Source: an uncultured Saprospiraceae bacterium (GTDB taxonomy: Bacteria > Bacteroidota > Bacteroidia > Chitinophagales > Saprospiraceae). From it: a stretch of DNA of 64,000 nucleotides. How positions within the stretch are numbered: the stretch's first letter is position 1; each line of letters opens with the position of its first letter. The stretch covers positions 186,001 through 250,000 of the forward strand of contig CALLPI010000002.1 in the NCBI GenBank assembly GCA_938015595.1, in the 5' to 3' direction. Below, one piece after another: positions 25,725-33,484 of the stretch. Made by a program: the position numbers and the translations under genes. Under the pieces are notes generated by a model, which worked only from the letters and a program-made list of their open reading frames with translations, was not told the origin of the DNA and ran no database searches.

Positions 25725-27884
25725 TTAGTCCAAATACAATTGTACGGTTTGCCCTCTGGCCCGCGTACCGGGCTTGATAGACTGTCGCACTACTTTGCCA
25801 TATCCTACTACGGAGGCCTTCAACCCTCGGTTTTCCATGAGAAATAGCGCATCGCGCAGCCCCATACCTACTACGTTGGGCACTACGTTGGCGGCCATCT
25901 GCCGGTTTTCCCACACCAGGCTGTCGGATCGCACGCGCAGCACGCCCCAGTCGGTATTGGCCTGGCCGTAGTAGGGCAGGCGCAACTCGCGCAGCAGGTA
26001 GGTCATGTCGGGCGCATAGCCGTTTTGGTTGTTGGGCAACTGCCGGGCGGGTAGTGGCGCCGGTGGCTGGGCATTGAAGGCGGTGTGGATTTGGTAGGCC
26101 ATGACATAGCAGTAGTCAGCGATTTCGCGGAATACCGGCCCAGCTACGTCACTGCCATAAAAACCGTTGGCTCGAGGGTTGTTGATGACCACAATACAGG
26201 AGTACATGGGATTATCGGCGGGGAAGTACCCCACAAACGAGGCTTGATAGCCTTTGATCAAAGTCTTGTTATTGACTTTTCGGTAGCCGATTTGGGCGGT
26301 ACCGGTTTTGCCGGCAAATCGGTAGAGGCTGTCCGGGTGGCGCAGTTTTTCGGCAGTGCCGCGCTCCACTACGGCCTCTAGCAGCTCTTTAGCCTTACTG
26401 ATGGTGGCTTTGGAGGCAATCTGGCGCTTGACCACCACTGGCTTGAAGGTTTGCAGCGGCTTACCGTCGCGCTGGATTTCCGACACCAGATAAGGCTTCA
26501 CCAACTCACCGCCATTAGCTACTGCATTGAAGAAGGTAAGTATTTGGAGCGGTGTTAGGCGCAGTTCGTACCCTATGGCCATCCAGGGTAGGGTGGTACC
26601 ACTCCACTCGTGCTGGGCACTATAGGCTTCCTTGATGTAGGGTTCAGCTTCGCCGGTTATTTCAATACCCGTGGATAGGTGCAGGTTGAACTCCTTAAGG
26701 CGGCTGATAAATTGGGCTGCGCCCTGGTTTTTGTTTTTCCTGTTGTTTTGGCCGTAGGCCTGCACAGCCAGTTTGGCCAAGCCTACATTGGAGGAAATCT
26801 CAAAAGCGCGTTTAACGGTGATGCTGTCCAGCCGAGCGCTGTACGGCGAGGAGTCTTCCATGATTTCCTCATAGAAGCGTGTACGCCCGTTTTCAATGGA
26901 TACTGTGTCATTGAGGTCGAAGTAGCCGTCTTCCAGCATAGCCATTATAGTGGCAAGCTTGAAGGTAGAGCCTGGCTCTATAGCTGTGCCTACGGCGTGG
27001 TTAAAAGTTTCCCACCAGCCTTTTTCGGTGCGTCCCAGGTTGGCCATGGCCTTTACAGCGCCGGTTTTGACTTCCATGACGATAGCGGTGCCCCAATCAG
27101 CATTGTGGTAATTGACGGCGCGTAGCAACGCTTCTTGGGCTACATCCTGAATGTTAATGTCGAGGGTAGTCTTGAGGTCATCACCGCGGCGAGGCTCTAC
27201 AGCAGTCAAGGAGTTAAGTGGTAGCCAGATATCTTTGGCCTTATCCACACAAAACATCTCCTGCACCCCTGGGCGGCCGCCCAACACCTGGTCATATATT
27301 GCTTCCAGCCCTACAGGTTTGGCTCCCTCCCGGATATACCCCACTGTGCGTTGTGCTAGTACACCAAAAGGCCGCACACGCTCACTGGACTGCTGGGCAA
27401 TGAACCCTCCGCGCATCTGGCCCAGACGAAAGAGCGGGAATTTTTCGATAAAGCGCTTCTCACTCAGGGTAGCTCTTTTCTTGATTAGCACGTATCGGGC
27501 GTTGTCTTTGCGCTTTTGAATCAGAAAATCTTTATATGCACCAGGGGTATAGGTATTGTCCACATACAGTGTGATTAGGTAAGCCAGAGAGTCAATATTT
27601 TTGTTGAAATCCTCCTCTGACATGCCCGTAGAGTTGGGGTCGAAGTAAATGTCAAAAAAAGGAATAGAGGTAGCCAGCAAACTGCCGTTGGCTGCCAAGA
27701 TATCGCCTCGGTCAGCTTCAATGCTGCGTTTCTCCACAAAAGTGTCTTTGCCTTTCTTACGCCAGTACTCGCCCTCTACATAGTTGATGTAGGCCGTCTT
27801 GTAAATAAGCGCCAACGCCGCCGGAATAACCGCCAGGAAAAAAATGAAATAAACCCTGTAAAGCACTTCGTTCTTGACGTTCAT
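25725..27884 (-). CDS. ftsI: FtsI/PBP-type transpeptidase with C-terminal PASTA domain
   Basis: The 719-residue class B penicillin-binding protein crosslinks septal peptidoglycan. It has one N-terminal membrane span (VYFIFFLAVIPAALALIY) and a dimerisation domain beginning RSIEADRGDILAANGSLLA. The transpeptidase domain has the SxxK serine in EPGSTFKLA, the SxN motif SSNVGLAK and KTGTAQIGY. The last ~60 residues (VPNVVGMGLRDALFLMENRGL ... VQLYLD) form a PASTA domain, common in Bacteroidota FtsI but absent from the E. coli protein. An in-frame TTG at 27902 is rejected for the ATG at 27884 (MNVKNEVLYR). Confidence 0.95.
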   Translation of the reverse strand: MNVKNEVLYRVYFIFFLAVIPAALALIYKTAYINYVEGEYWRKKGKDTFVEKRSIEADRGDILAANGSLLATSIPFFDIYFDPNSTGMSEEDFNKNIDSLAYLITLYVDNTYTPGAYKDFLIQKRKDNARYVLIKKRATLSEKRFIEKFPLFRLGQMRGGFIAQQSSERVRPFGVLAQRTVGYIREGAKPVGLEAIYDQVLGGRPGVQEMFCVDKAKDIWLPLNSLTAVEPRRGDDLKTTLDINIQDVAQEALLRAVNYHNADWGTAIVMEVKTGAVKAMANLGRTEKGWWETFNHAVGTAIEPGSTFKLATIMAMLEDGYFDLNDTVSIENGRTRFYEEIMEDSSPYSARLDSITVKRAFEISSNVGLAKLAVQAYGQNNRKNKNQGAAQFISRLKEFNLHLSTGIEITGEAEPYIKEAYSAQHEWSGTTLPWMAIGYELRLTPLQILTFFNAVANGGELVKPYLVSEIQRDGKPLQTFKPVVVKRQIASKATISKAKELLEAVVERGTAEKLRHPDSLYRFAGKTGTAQIGYRKVNNKTLIKGYQASFVGYFPADNPMYSCIVVINNPRANGFYGSDVAGPVFREIADYCYVMAYQIHTAFNAQPPAPLPARQLPNNQNGYAPDMTYLLRELRLPYYGQANTDWGVLRVRSDSLVWENRQMAANVVPNVVGMGLRDALFLMENRGLKASVVGYGKVVRQSIKPGTRARGQTVQLYLD

Positions 27885-27980
27885 ACGCTTCAATATTTGC
27901 AAACAAGCGGTGCATAATGCCCTGCTCTGGTTGTCAAAGTTATTGTGTATAAGATATATAAGGTGTAGCTCATACGCTTG

Positions 27981-28301
27981 TCATTTGCGGGGTACCACAA
28001 TTTTTTTGGGCTGCTCGCGCAGCGGGCGCAAGCCTTGCTCGCGCAGTTGTTGTTCTATGGACGACTGACGGCCGTTGTACATCACTTCGGCGCGAGCGGA
28101 GGTGTAGCGCCAGCGCAATTCGTGTATCTCCTTCTGGAGCAACTGAATGCGGCGCACATTGCGCTCTGCATAGTGGCTATTGGCAATGTATAGCAAGGCT
28201 AAGAGAGCCAGAAAGCTAATGGTTTTCAGATTGCCCAGTACAAGGTCAGGGTTCAGAAACCCCAACTTCAAGTAGTAATCGAGTCCTTTTCTTGCGGGCA
28301 T
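27981..28301 (-). CDS. ftsL: FtsL-like small division protein
   Basis: The 106-residue protein has a cytoplasmic N-terminus, one membrane span (ISFLALLALLYIANSHYAE, about residues 28-46), and then a probable coiled coil (NVRRIQLLQKEIHELRWRYTSARAEVMYNGRQSSIEQQL). Size, topology and position between rsmH and ftsI identify it as FtsL, which bridges FtsQ and the FtsWI synthase. Primary sequence is weakly conserved in this family, so the call rests mainly on layout. Confidence 0.82.
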   Translation of the reverse strand: MPARKGLDYYLKLGFLNPDLVLGNLKTISFLALLALLYIANSHYAERNVRRIQLLQKEIHELRWRYTSARAEVMYNGRQSSIEQQLREQGLRPLREQPKKIVVPRK

Positions 28302-28341
28302 GGTTGTCGTGTTTATAATTTTCTCAATGCAATTATTTTTT

Positions 28342-29244
28342 TCAGCGCTTGATGCCTAATCTTAGCCTGGCGCTCCTGGCGCGGGGATTGCGGCTGATCT
28401 CCGCTTCGGAAGGCTGCGCCGGATACCCCTTAGGCAACTCAAACGGGCGCCGGATGTGGCCGTAAAAGTCTTGCGCTACTTCTCCCTCCGGATTGCCGGT
28501 TTTCAAGAAACGTTTGACCATCCGGTCTTCCACCGAGTGGTACGTGAGCACTACCAGCCGCCCACCAGGTTTGAGTACTTCTAAAGCCTGGGAGAGCATT
28601 TCAGCCAGGGCGCCCATCTCGTCGTTGACCTCCATGCGCAGCGCCTGGAACACCTGGGAGAGATAGCGTAGGCGATTGCCCCGGATGAGCGGCTCCATGA
28701 TGGCGATGAAGTCACCCACAGTTTGCAATGGCATTCCCTGGCGCACCTGCACAATCTGCTCGGCCAGCGTACGGGCGTTGCGTACCTCCCCAAATGCACT
28801 GAACACCTGCTGCAGCTGTGCTGCGGTATAGGTATTGAGTACCATGGCGGCGCTCCGCTCCTCGGCGGGGTTCATGCGCATGTCAAGTGCGCTGTCAAAA
28901 CGGTACGAGAACCCGCGCTCGGGGCTGTCCAACTGGTGAGATGATACGCCCAGGTCGGCCAGCACGCCGTCCACTGCTTGTACGCCATGCAGACGCAGCA
29001 TACGCCGCAAGTGCCGAAAGTTGTGCGATACCAGCACAAAGCGCGCATCCTGTGGCACATTGGCAGCGGCGTCGGGATCTTGGTCAAACCCAAACAGACG
29101 CCCTGAAGCTCCCAGTGCCTGCAAGATAAGCCTGGAGTGCCCGCCTCCACCAAAGGTGGCATCTACATACACCCCGTTGGGTTGTATAGCTAGGGCCTCT
29201 ACACAGGCAGCCCCCATCACCGGCTGATGGTAAGACGCAATCAT
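28342..29244 (-). CDS. rsmH: 16S rRNA (cytosine1402-N4)-methyltransferase RsmH (MraW)
   Basis: The 300-residue SAM-dependent enzyme has the typical N-terminal HQPVMGAACVEAL, YVDATFGGGGHS for SAM binding, FGFDQDPDAAAN and GVLADLGVSSHQLD. The substrate-side motifs include RGFSYRFDSALDMRMNP, FQALRMEVNDEMGAL, GGRLVVLTYHSVEDRMVK and the C-terminal NPRARSARLR. The ATG overlaps the mraZ stop by 4 nt, so translation is coupled. Confidence 0.97.
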   Translation of the reverse strand: MIASYHQPVMGAACVEALAIQPNGVYVDATFGGGGHSRLILQALGASGRLFGFDQDPDAAANVPQDARFVLVSHNFRHLRRMLRLHGVQAVDGVLADLGVSSHQLDSPERGFSYRFDSALDMRMNPAEERSAAMVLNTYTAAQLQQVFSAFGEVRNARTLAEQIVQVRQGMPLQTVGDFIAIMEPLIRGNRLRYLSQVFQALRMEVNDEMGALAEMLSQALEVLKPGGRLVVLTYHSVEDRMVKRFLKTGNPEGEVAQDFYGHIRRPFELPKGYPAQPSEAEISRNPRARSARLRLGIKR

Positions 29245-29699
29245 GTCAAAGCAGTACTGCGGTTGCCCATTACCTTTTTGGCCAGGTCGGAGAGGTTGTT
29301 GGTGGAGGCGTTCAAGTAATCGTCATATTGGTCTTTACCCCAAATTTCGACGCGATTGATGATACCTACCAACACCACATCCTTCTCAATACCGGCCCAC
29401 TCCTGCAGTCTTTTCGGCAGGAGGATTCGATCGGCGCTATCCATTTCCAGGGGGGTAGCCCCTCGCAAGAATAAACGTGACATTTCGCGGCTGTCGGGGT
29501 CAAACTGGCTCAGTTCGTTGACCTCCTTAGATATTTGCTCCCATACCGTGTGCGGATACAAGGTCAGGCAGCGCTCGAAACCTCGGTTGATTACAAAAGA
29601 CAGGCCTTGCCGCTCTCCGATCATCTTGAGAAGTTCGGAGGGTAAGCGCAGGCGGTTTTTCGGGTCCAACCTGCATTCGTATTCGCCCATCAGTTGCAT
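29241..29699 (-). CDS. mraZ: Transcriptional regulator MraZ
   Basis: The 152-residue protein contains two SpoVT/AbrB-type repeats: MGEYECRLDPKNRLRLPSEL at the N-terminus and LEMDSADRILLPKRLQEWAG in the second half. It is the first gene of the dcw cluster and in other bacteria represses the cluster by binding direct repeats ahead of itself; such repeats are present here. The start could be the ATG at 29699 (MQLMGEY) or the second ATG three codons later, which begins at the conserved GEYE. Confidence 0.95.
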   Translation of the reverse strand: MQLMGEYECRLDPKNRLRLPSELLKMIGERQGLSFVINRGFERCLTLYPHTVWEQISKEVNELSQFDPDSREMSRLFLRGATPLEMDSADRILLPKRLQEWAGIEKDVVLVGIINRVEIWGKDQYDDYLNASTNNLSDLAKKVMGNRSTALT

Positions 29700-29727
29700 A
29701 GAACGGCTTACAATGGTTTTGAGGCTT

Positions 29728-29735
29728 CAAAATTA
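29728..29735 (-). promoter_or_regulatory. Candidate -7 box (TAATTTTG) for the dcw cluster
   Basis: TAATTTTG at 29735-29728 fits TAnnTTTG and lies 29 nt before mraZ. The nearest upstream TTG is only 14 nt away, shorter than the usual 17-23, so this is tentative. The MraZ-type repeats lie immediately upstream, where they could block RNA polymerase. Confidence 0.3.
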
Positions 29736-29745
29736 ATAACTTTTG

Positions 29746-29821
29746 CACACAAATTCCCACTTTTTACCACTTTTTTCAAAAAAAACTTTTTGTCAAGTCT
29801 ATTTTGAAGCTTTTCTCCCAC
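29746..29821 (-). promoter_or_regulatory. MraZ-type direct repeats ahead of mraZ
   Basis: On the minus strand GTGGT (29770-29766), GTGGG (29760-29756) and GTGTG (29750-29746) repeat with an exact 10-nt period. A further GTGGG lies at 29821-29817, 51 nt before the first. MraZ is known to bind TGGG-type direct repeats with 10-nt spacing ahead of its own gene, so these are the likely autoregulatory sites. Confidence 0.6.
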
Positions 29822-30061
29822 TTCTTGACTTCAAAAAAGTGTAGCGCATTCACTTTTTTGATGCCAATTTAGGCAGCTGTTGCGCCTACTCGACACCCAA
29901 GCCCTCCCAGCTATGTGCCCAACAACCAGGCGGTGGAGAAAGGTGGGAAAAAAGCAGGGCGCTCTTGGCGAAAGACGCCGCCAGAGCACCGTTCAGTTTT
30001 GAAAAATATTTTGCGCACCCCGCTACTATGGAGAAATCTAATATCAATCCGACAAAAGCCC
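29822..30061. other. Intergenic stretch between divergent mraZ and protease genes
   Basis: The mraZ side is AT-rich with several A and T runs. An open frame entering the protease runs back to 29915, but it is not convincing as coding sequence. No RNA gene is recognised. Confidence 0.4.
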
Positions 30062-30069
30062 TATCTTTG
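30062..30069 (+). promoter_or_regulatory. -7 box (TATCTTTG) ahead of the protease gene
   Basis: TATCTTTG fits the Bacteroidota -7 consensus and lies 16 nt before the ATG at 30086. It argues that translation starts at 30086 or 30098 and not at the upstream end of the open frame. No -33 TTG is seen at the normal spacing. Confidence 0.4.
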
Positions 30070-30085
30070 CATCAAACTGCACGCT

Positions 30086-31630
30086 ATGCCAATACGAATG
30101 GAACAAGACCCTGTACAACAGCCTAACCGCGGCCAGCGCGGCGGTGGTCAAGGGGGAGGCTCCGGTGCCGGAATGCTGCTGAAGATACTGCCGTTTATCG
30201 TTATGTTTGTGGCCAAGCGGCCCAAGTTACTCATCCCGCTGCTGCTCATTGCGGGGGTGTGGTACTTCTTTTTGGGCGGCCAAGAGATGCTGGGCGGCGG
30301 CGGTATTTCGGATTTCGCCTTCGGGGCCATGCTCAAAGAAGAAGAATACTACAAGGCCGATGTATTTGAACCGCTGGCGCTGGGGCAGTTCAACAGCTTG
30401 CCGGCCTCAGTATCGTTGGCCAAGTATGCCCCCCGACGGATGCAGCAAGGCCGCCAGGGCTCTTGTGTGGGCTGGGCCAGCGCCTACGGAGCGCGTACCA
30501 TCCTGCAAGCCCAAGCCACCGGGCAAAACCCCAACGAGATCGCCTTCAGCCCTGCGTACTTGTACAACCAGATTGCGCTAGAAGGGTGCCAGGGCGCTTA
30601 TATGCAGGATGCCATGCGCGCTATGCTCGAAAATGGCGCCGTGCCGTTCAGGCAGTTCCCCTATGACGAACGCTCCTGCGCTGCTGTGCCCCGTAGCACC
30701 GAATTACAAACCGGCCGCCAGTACCGCATACGGGGCTACAACCGCCTCACATACGGCGAGCGCGACTTCCGCCCCGACATACAGGGTATCAAGCAACATC
30801 TGGCGCAAGGCTCGCCCGTAGTCATCGGCATGATGGTAGGCGGCAGTTTCATGAGCCGCATGGTAGGGCAAAAGGTATGGTATCCTGGCCCTGCCGACTA
30901 CGCCATGCAGGGCTACAGTGGCCATGCTATGTGCGTAGTAGGCTACGACGACAACCTAGAGGGCGGCGCTTTCCAGATCATGAACAGCTGGGGCGAAGAA
31001 TGGGGCGACCAAGGCTTTGCCTGGGTACGCTACCGCGACTTCGAGCGCTTTACCAAAGAGGCGTATGGCCTTTACCCCATGGGCAAGGCCGGCGACAAAC
31101 CCGCCGACGACCGCATCGCTGTGGAGTTTGGCCTTCTGGACGTCACTACTCAAAAAACCATTCCGCTCAAGCAAAAAGAAGATATTGTGTTTCAATCGGC
31201 AAGTGCCATCCGCAAAGGCGACAAATTCAAAGTGCTCATTGCCAACTCTGTAGAGTGCTACGTGTATGTATTCGGCGAAGAAACTGACGGCTCCAGCTAC
31301 GTGCTCTTCCCCTACACCGACAAGCACTCGCCCTATTGCGGCATCACTGGCACGCGCCTCTTCCCCAAAGACTACTCCATGACCGCCGACCAAGTAGGTA
31401 CCAAAGACCGCATAGCCATTGTAGTGAGCAAACAGGCAATGGACTTCCGAAAGTTCAACAGTGCCATCAATGCCAGCCGACAACGCACCTATGCCGACAA
31501 GCTCAAAGAGGCCATGGGCAATCAGCGCATGACCAACATTGGGTTTCAAGCCGGGCAAACCATAGCCTTTGAAGCACAAACCCAAGGTAAAAGCCTGGCT
31601 GGCATGGTTCTTGAACTAGACAAACGATAA
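30086..31630 (+). CDS. Membrane-anchored papain-like (C1) cysteine protease with DUF4384-like domain
   Basis: The 514-residue protein starts with a short Gly/Gln-rich segment and one or two hydrophobic stretches (LLKILPFIVMFVA and LLIPLLLIAGVWYFFLGG). The C1 peptidase fold follows: the oxyanion glutamine and nucleophile in RQGSCVGWA (C127), the histidine in SGHAMCVVGYDD (H280) and the asparagine in MNSWGEEWGDQGF (N300). After about residue 345 comes a domain with IRKGDKFKVLIANSVECYVYVFGEETDGSSYVLFP, typical of DUF4384, a family often attached to surface or signalling enzymes. The triad is intact. An upstream frame to 29915 is rejected because of the promoter-like element at 30062. Substrate unknown. 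Confidence 0.8.
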   Translation: MPIRMEQDPVQQPNRGQRGGGQGGGSGAGMLLKILPFIVMFVAKRPKLLIPLLLIAGVWYFFLGGQEMLGGGGISDFAFGAMLKEEEYYKADVFEPLALGQFNSLPASVSLAKYAPRRMQQGRQGSCVGWASAYGARTILQAQATGQNPNEIAFSPAYLYNQIALEGCQGAYMQDAMRAMLENGAVPFRQFPYDERSCAAVPRSTELQTGRQYRIRGYNRLTYGERDFRPDIQGIKQHLAQGSPVVIGMMVGGSFMSRMVGQKVWYPGPADYAMQGYSGHAMCVVGYDDNLEGGAFQIMNSWGEEWGDQGFAWVRYRDFERFTKEAYGLYPMGKAGDKPADDRIAVEFGLLDVTTQKTIPLKQKEDIVFQSASAIRKGDKFKVLIANSVECYVYVFGEETDGSSYVLFPYTDKHSPYCGITGTRLFPKDYSMTADQVGTKDRIAIVVSKQAMDFRKFNSAINASRQRTYADKLKEAMGNQRMTNIGFQAGQTIAFEAQTQGKSLAGMVLELDKR

Positions 31631-31732
31631 CGCACTTACGTCTAAGCAACCAGGGGATTTATCTAACAAAAGTGCACCCAAGGTGTTATTTTTATCAACT
31701 TCGGCTTGCCTTATCAAGCGGCTGCGATACTT

Positions 31733-32971
31733 ATGACACTGATTGAAAACATCCGCCTGGCCCTTCGCGCCGTGCGCGCTAACATGCTGCGCGCCGTACT
31801 CACACTGCTCATCATTTCCTTTGGCATCATGGCGCTGGTAGGTATACTCACAGCTATTGATAGCGCCATCTACTCTCTCAATGACAACCTCTCCTACCTG
31901 GGCGCCAATACTTTTGAAATAGAACCCGGCGGCGAGCGTGCCAGAGGAGGCCGCCGAGGCCGCCAGGAAAAACGAGATAAACCCGTGAGCTACCGGCAAG
32001 CACATGATTTCAAATCACGCTATGACTTTCCGGCGCGCACTTCTATCTCCATGTCATGCACTAGTACAGCCACCATTCGCTTCGAAGAAAAGAAAACCAA
32101 CCCCAATGTGAGTATCGTTGGTGCAGACGAAAACTACCTGGCCGGCAAAGGTTTTGATCTGGAAGCAGGGCGAAACTTCACGTCAAAGGAAGCCCTGGAG
32201 GGCAGCTATGCAGCCATCATTGGCGCTGATATTTGCCAATCGCTTTTTAAGGGAAAAGCCGAAAGAGCTATTGGCCAAGCCATCTTTGCAGGCAATATCA
32301 AACTCTACGTGGTGGGGGTGCTCAAAAGTAAAGGCTCCAGTATGAACCAAAGCGAAGACCGCCGCGTGCTCATCCCACTGCAAACCGCCAAGCGATACTA
32401 CGGTACAGCCAACACCAACTACCGCATACTGGTAGCCGTGGACGACCCCAATCAGATTGACAACGGCGTGGCCTGGGCTACCGCCCTGTTTCGCAATATC
32501 CGAGGCCTCAAGGCTTACCAGGACAATAATTTTGAAATCTCCAAAAGCGACAGCCTCATCGGTATCATCAAAGACAATACCCGCTATTTTCGCTTCGCTG
32601 CAGTGGGCATCGGCATCATCACTTTACTCGGCGCAGCCATTGGCCTGATGAACATCATGCTGGTATCCGTCACCGAGCGCACCCGCGAAATCGGTGTTTG
32701 CAAAGCCATTGGCGCCACGCGCCGAACCATTATGGTGCAGTTTCTTACCGAGGCGATAGTCATCTCTCTTATGGGTGGGCTGGTGGGTATCTTCCTGGGT
32801 GTGTTGGTGGGCAACGGCGTCACCCTGCTACTGGGTGGCAACTTCCTACTGCCCTGGGGCTGGATCAGCATTGCCATTGTCACTTGTTCCTTGGTAGGGC
32901 TGGCTTCCGGGTTGTATCCAGCGCTGAAGGCTGCCCGCCTAGACCCCATCGAGTCTTTGCGATATGAGTAG
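31733..32971 (+). CDS. ABC transporter permease, MacB/FtsX type
   Basis: The 412-residue protein has the MacB layout: an N-terminal span (MLRAVLTLLIISFGIMALVGIL), a periplasmic MacB_PCD region (about residues 45-260, with RVLIPLQTAKRYYG), then three C-terminal spans. The family signature MLVSVTERTREIGVCKAIGATRRTIMVQFL and the ending GLYPALKAARLDPIESLRYE are present. Such permeases work with an ATPase and a periplasmic adaptor in efflux or lipoprotein transfer, but neither partner gene is adjacent, so its complex is unknown. The frame opens at a TTG (31706); the ATG at 31733 (MTLIENIRLAL) is the family-like start. Confidence 0.88.
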   Translation: MTLIENIRLALRAVRANMLRAVLTLLIISFGIMALVGILTAIDSAIYSLNDNLSYLGANTFEIEPGGERARGGRRGRQEKRDKPVSYRQAHDFKSRYDFPARTSISMSCTSTATIRFEEKKTNPNVSIVGADENYLAGKGFDLEAGRNFTSKEALEGSYAAIIGADICQSLFKGKAERAIGQAIFAGNIKLYVVGVLKSKGSSMNQSEDRRVLIPLQTAKRYYGTANTNYRILVAVDDPNQIDNGVAWATALFRNIRGLKAYQDNNFEISKSDSLIGIIKDNTRYFRFAAVGIGIITLLGAAIGLMNIMLVSVTERTREIGVCKAIGATRRTIMVQFLTEAIVISLMGGLVGIFLGVLVGNGVTLLLGGNFLLPWGWISIAIVTCSLVGLASGLYPALKAARLDPIESLRYE

Positions 32972-33484
32972 TGATAGGAACATCAGAGGCTAGAAGTTGG
33001 CAGTGAGTAGAGCATAGTCTTGTCGCTACTCCACGCGAACCAGCACCAGAATAGCCCTTCGCCTTGGCAAGGAATAGTGCCACAGGCACTGGATGTTGTA
33101 GTGGCTACCCTTTTTGATGTATTCAATAGCACCCATAATAGCATACAACACAAAAAAACTGCCGCTTTGTAGATTGCTTTGTTGTCAACTGTACTTTGCA
33201 GATACACCCTCTGGCGGCTTGCCCTTCGATGTAGCACAGATGCAGTGTACGGCCTTTGAGCTTCTGCGACTTCAACCTATAGAAGACTTGCTGAAACTTA
33301 GGCTCGACATTATCAGGCCAAACAACATCAAGGGAATAAATGACTCCATTGACGAGATGTGGGATGTGCCCTATCACAGGATTGGCTTTTATCTTGACAA
33401 TAGCCTGAGAGGCTGCTTTGCTTTCTGCTTTGCACCACCCTTTGGCAATTCCCCCCCCAAAAAAACGCTCCTCAGTACCTTGTT
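32972..33484. other. Intergenic stretch with one doubtful minus-strand frame
   Basis: No feature is firmly supported in this 510-nt gap. The minus frame 33500-33123 encodes 125 residues (including VIGHIPHLVNGVIYSLDVVW and VEPKFQQVFYRLKSQKLKGR), reads like protein in its middle and shows no family I know. It overlaps the end of the acyl-CoA dehydrogenase by 16 nt, and its start crosses a run of eight G next to seven T. It could be a decayed gene. A plus frame over the same bases overlaps the dehydrogenase deeply and is discounted. Confidence 0.3.

Noticed and set aside
29915-30085. Upstream extension of the protease gene
   Set aside because: The 57 extra codons have no protein-like character, and a -7 box (TATCTTTG) lies within them just ahead of the ATG at 30086.
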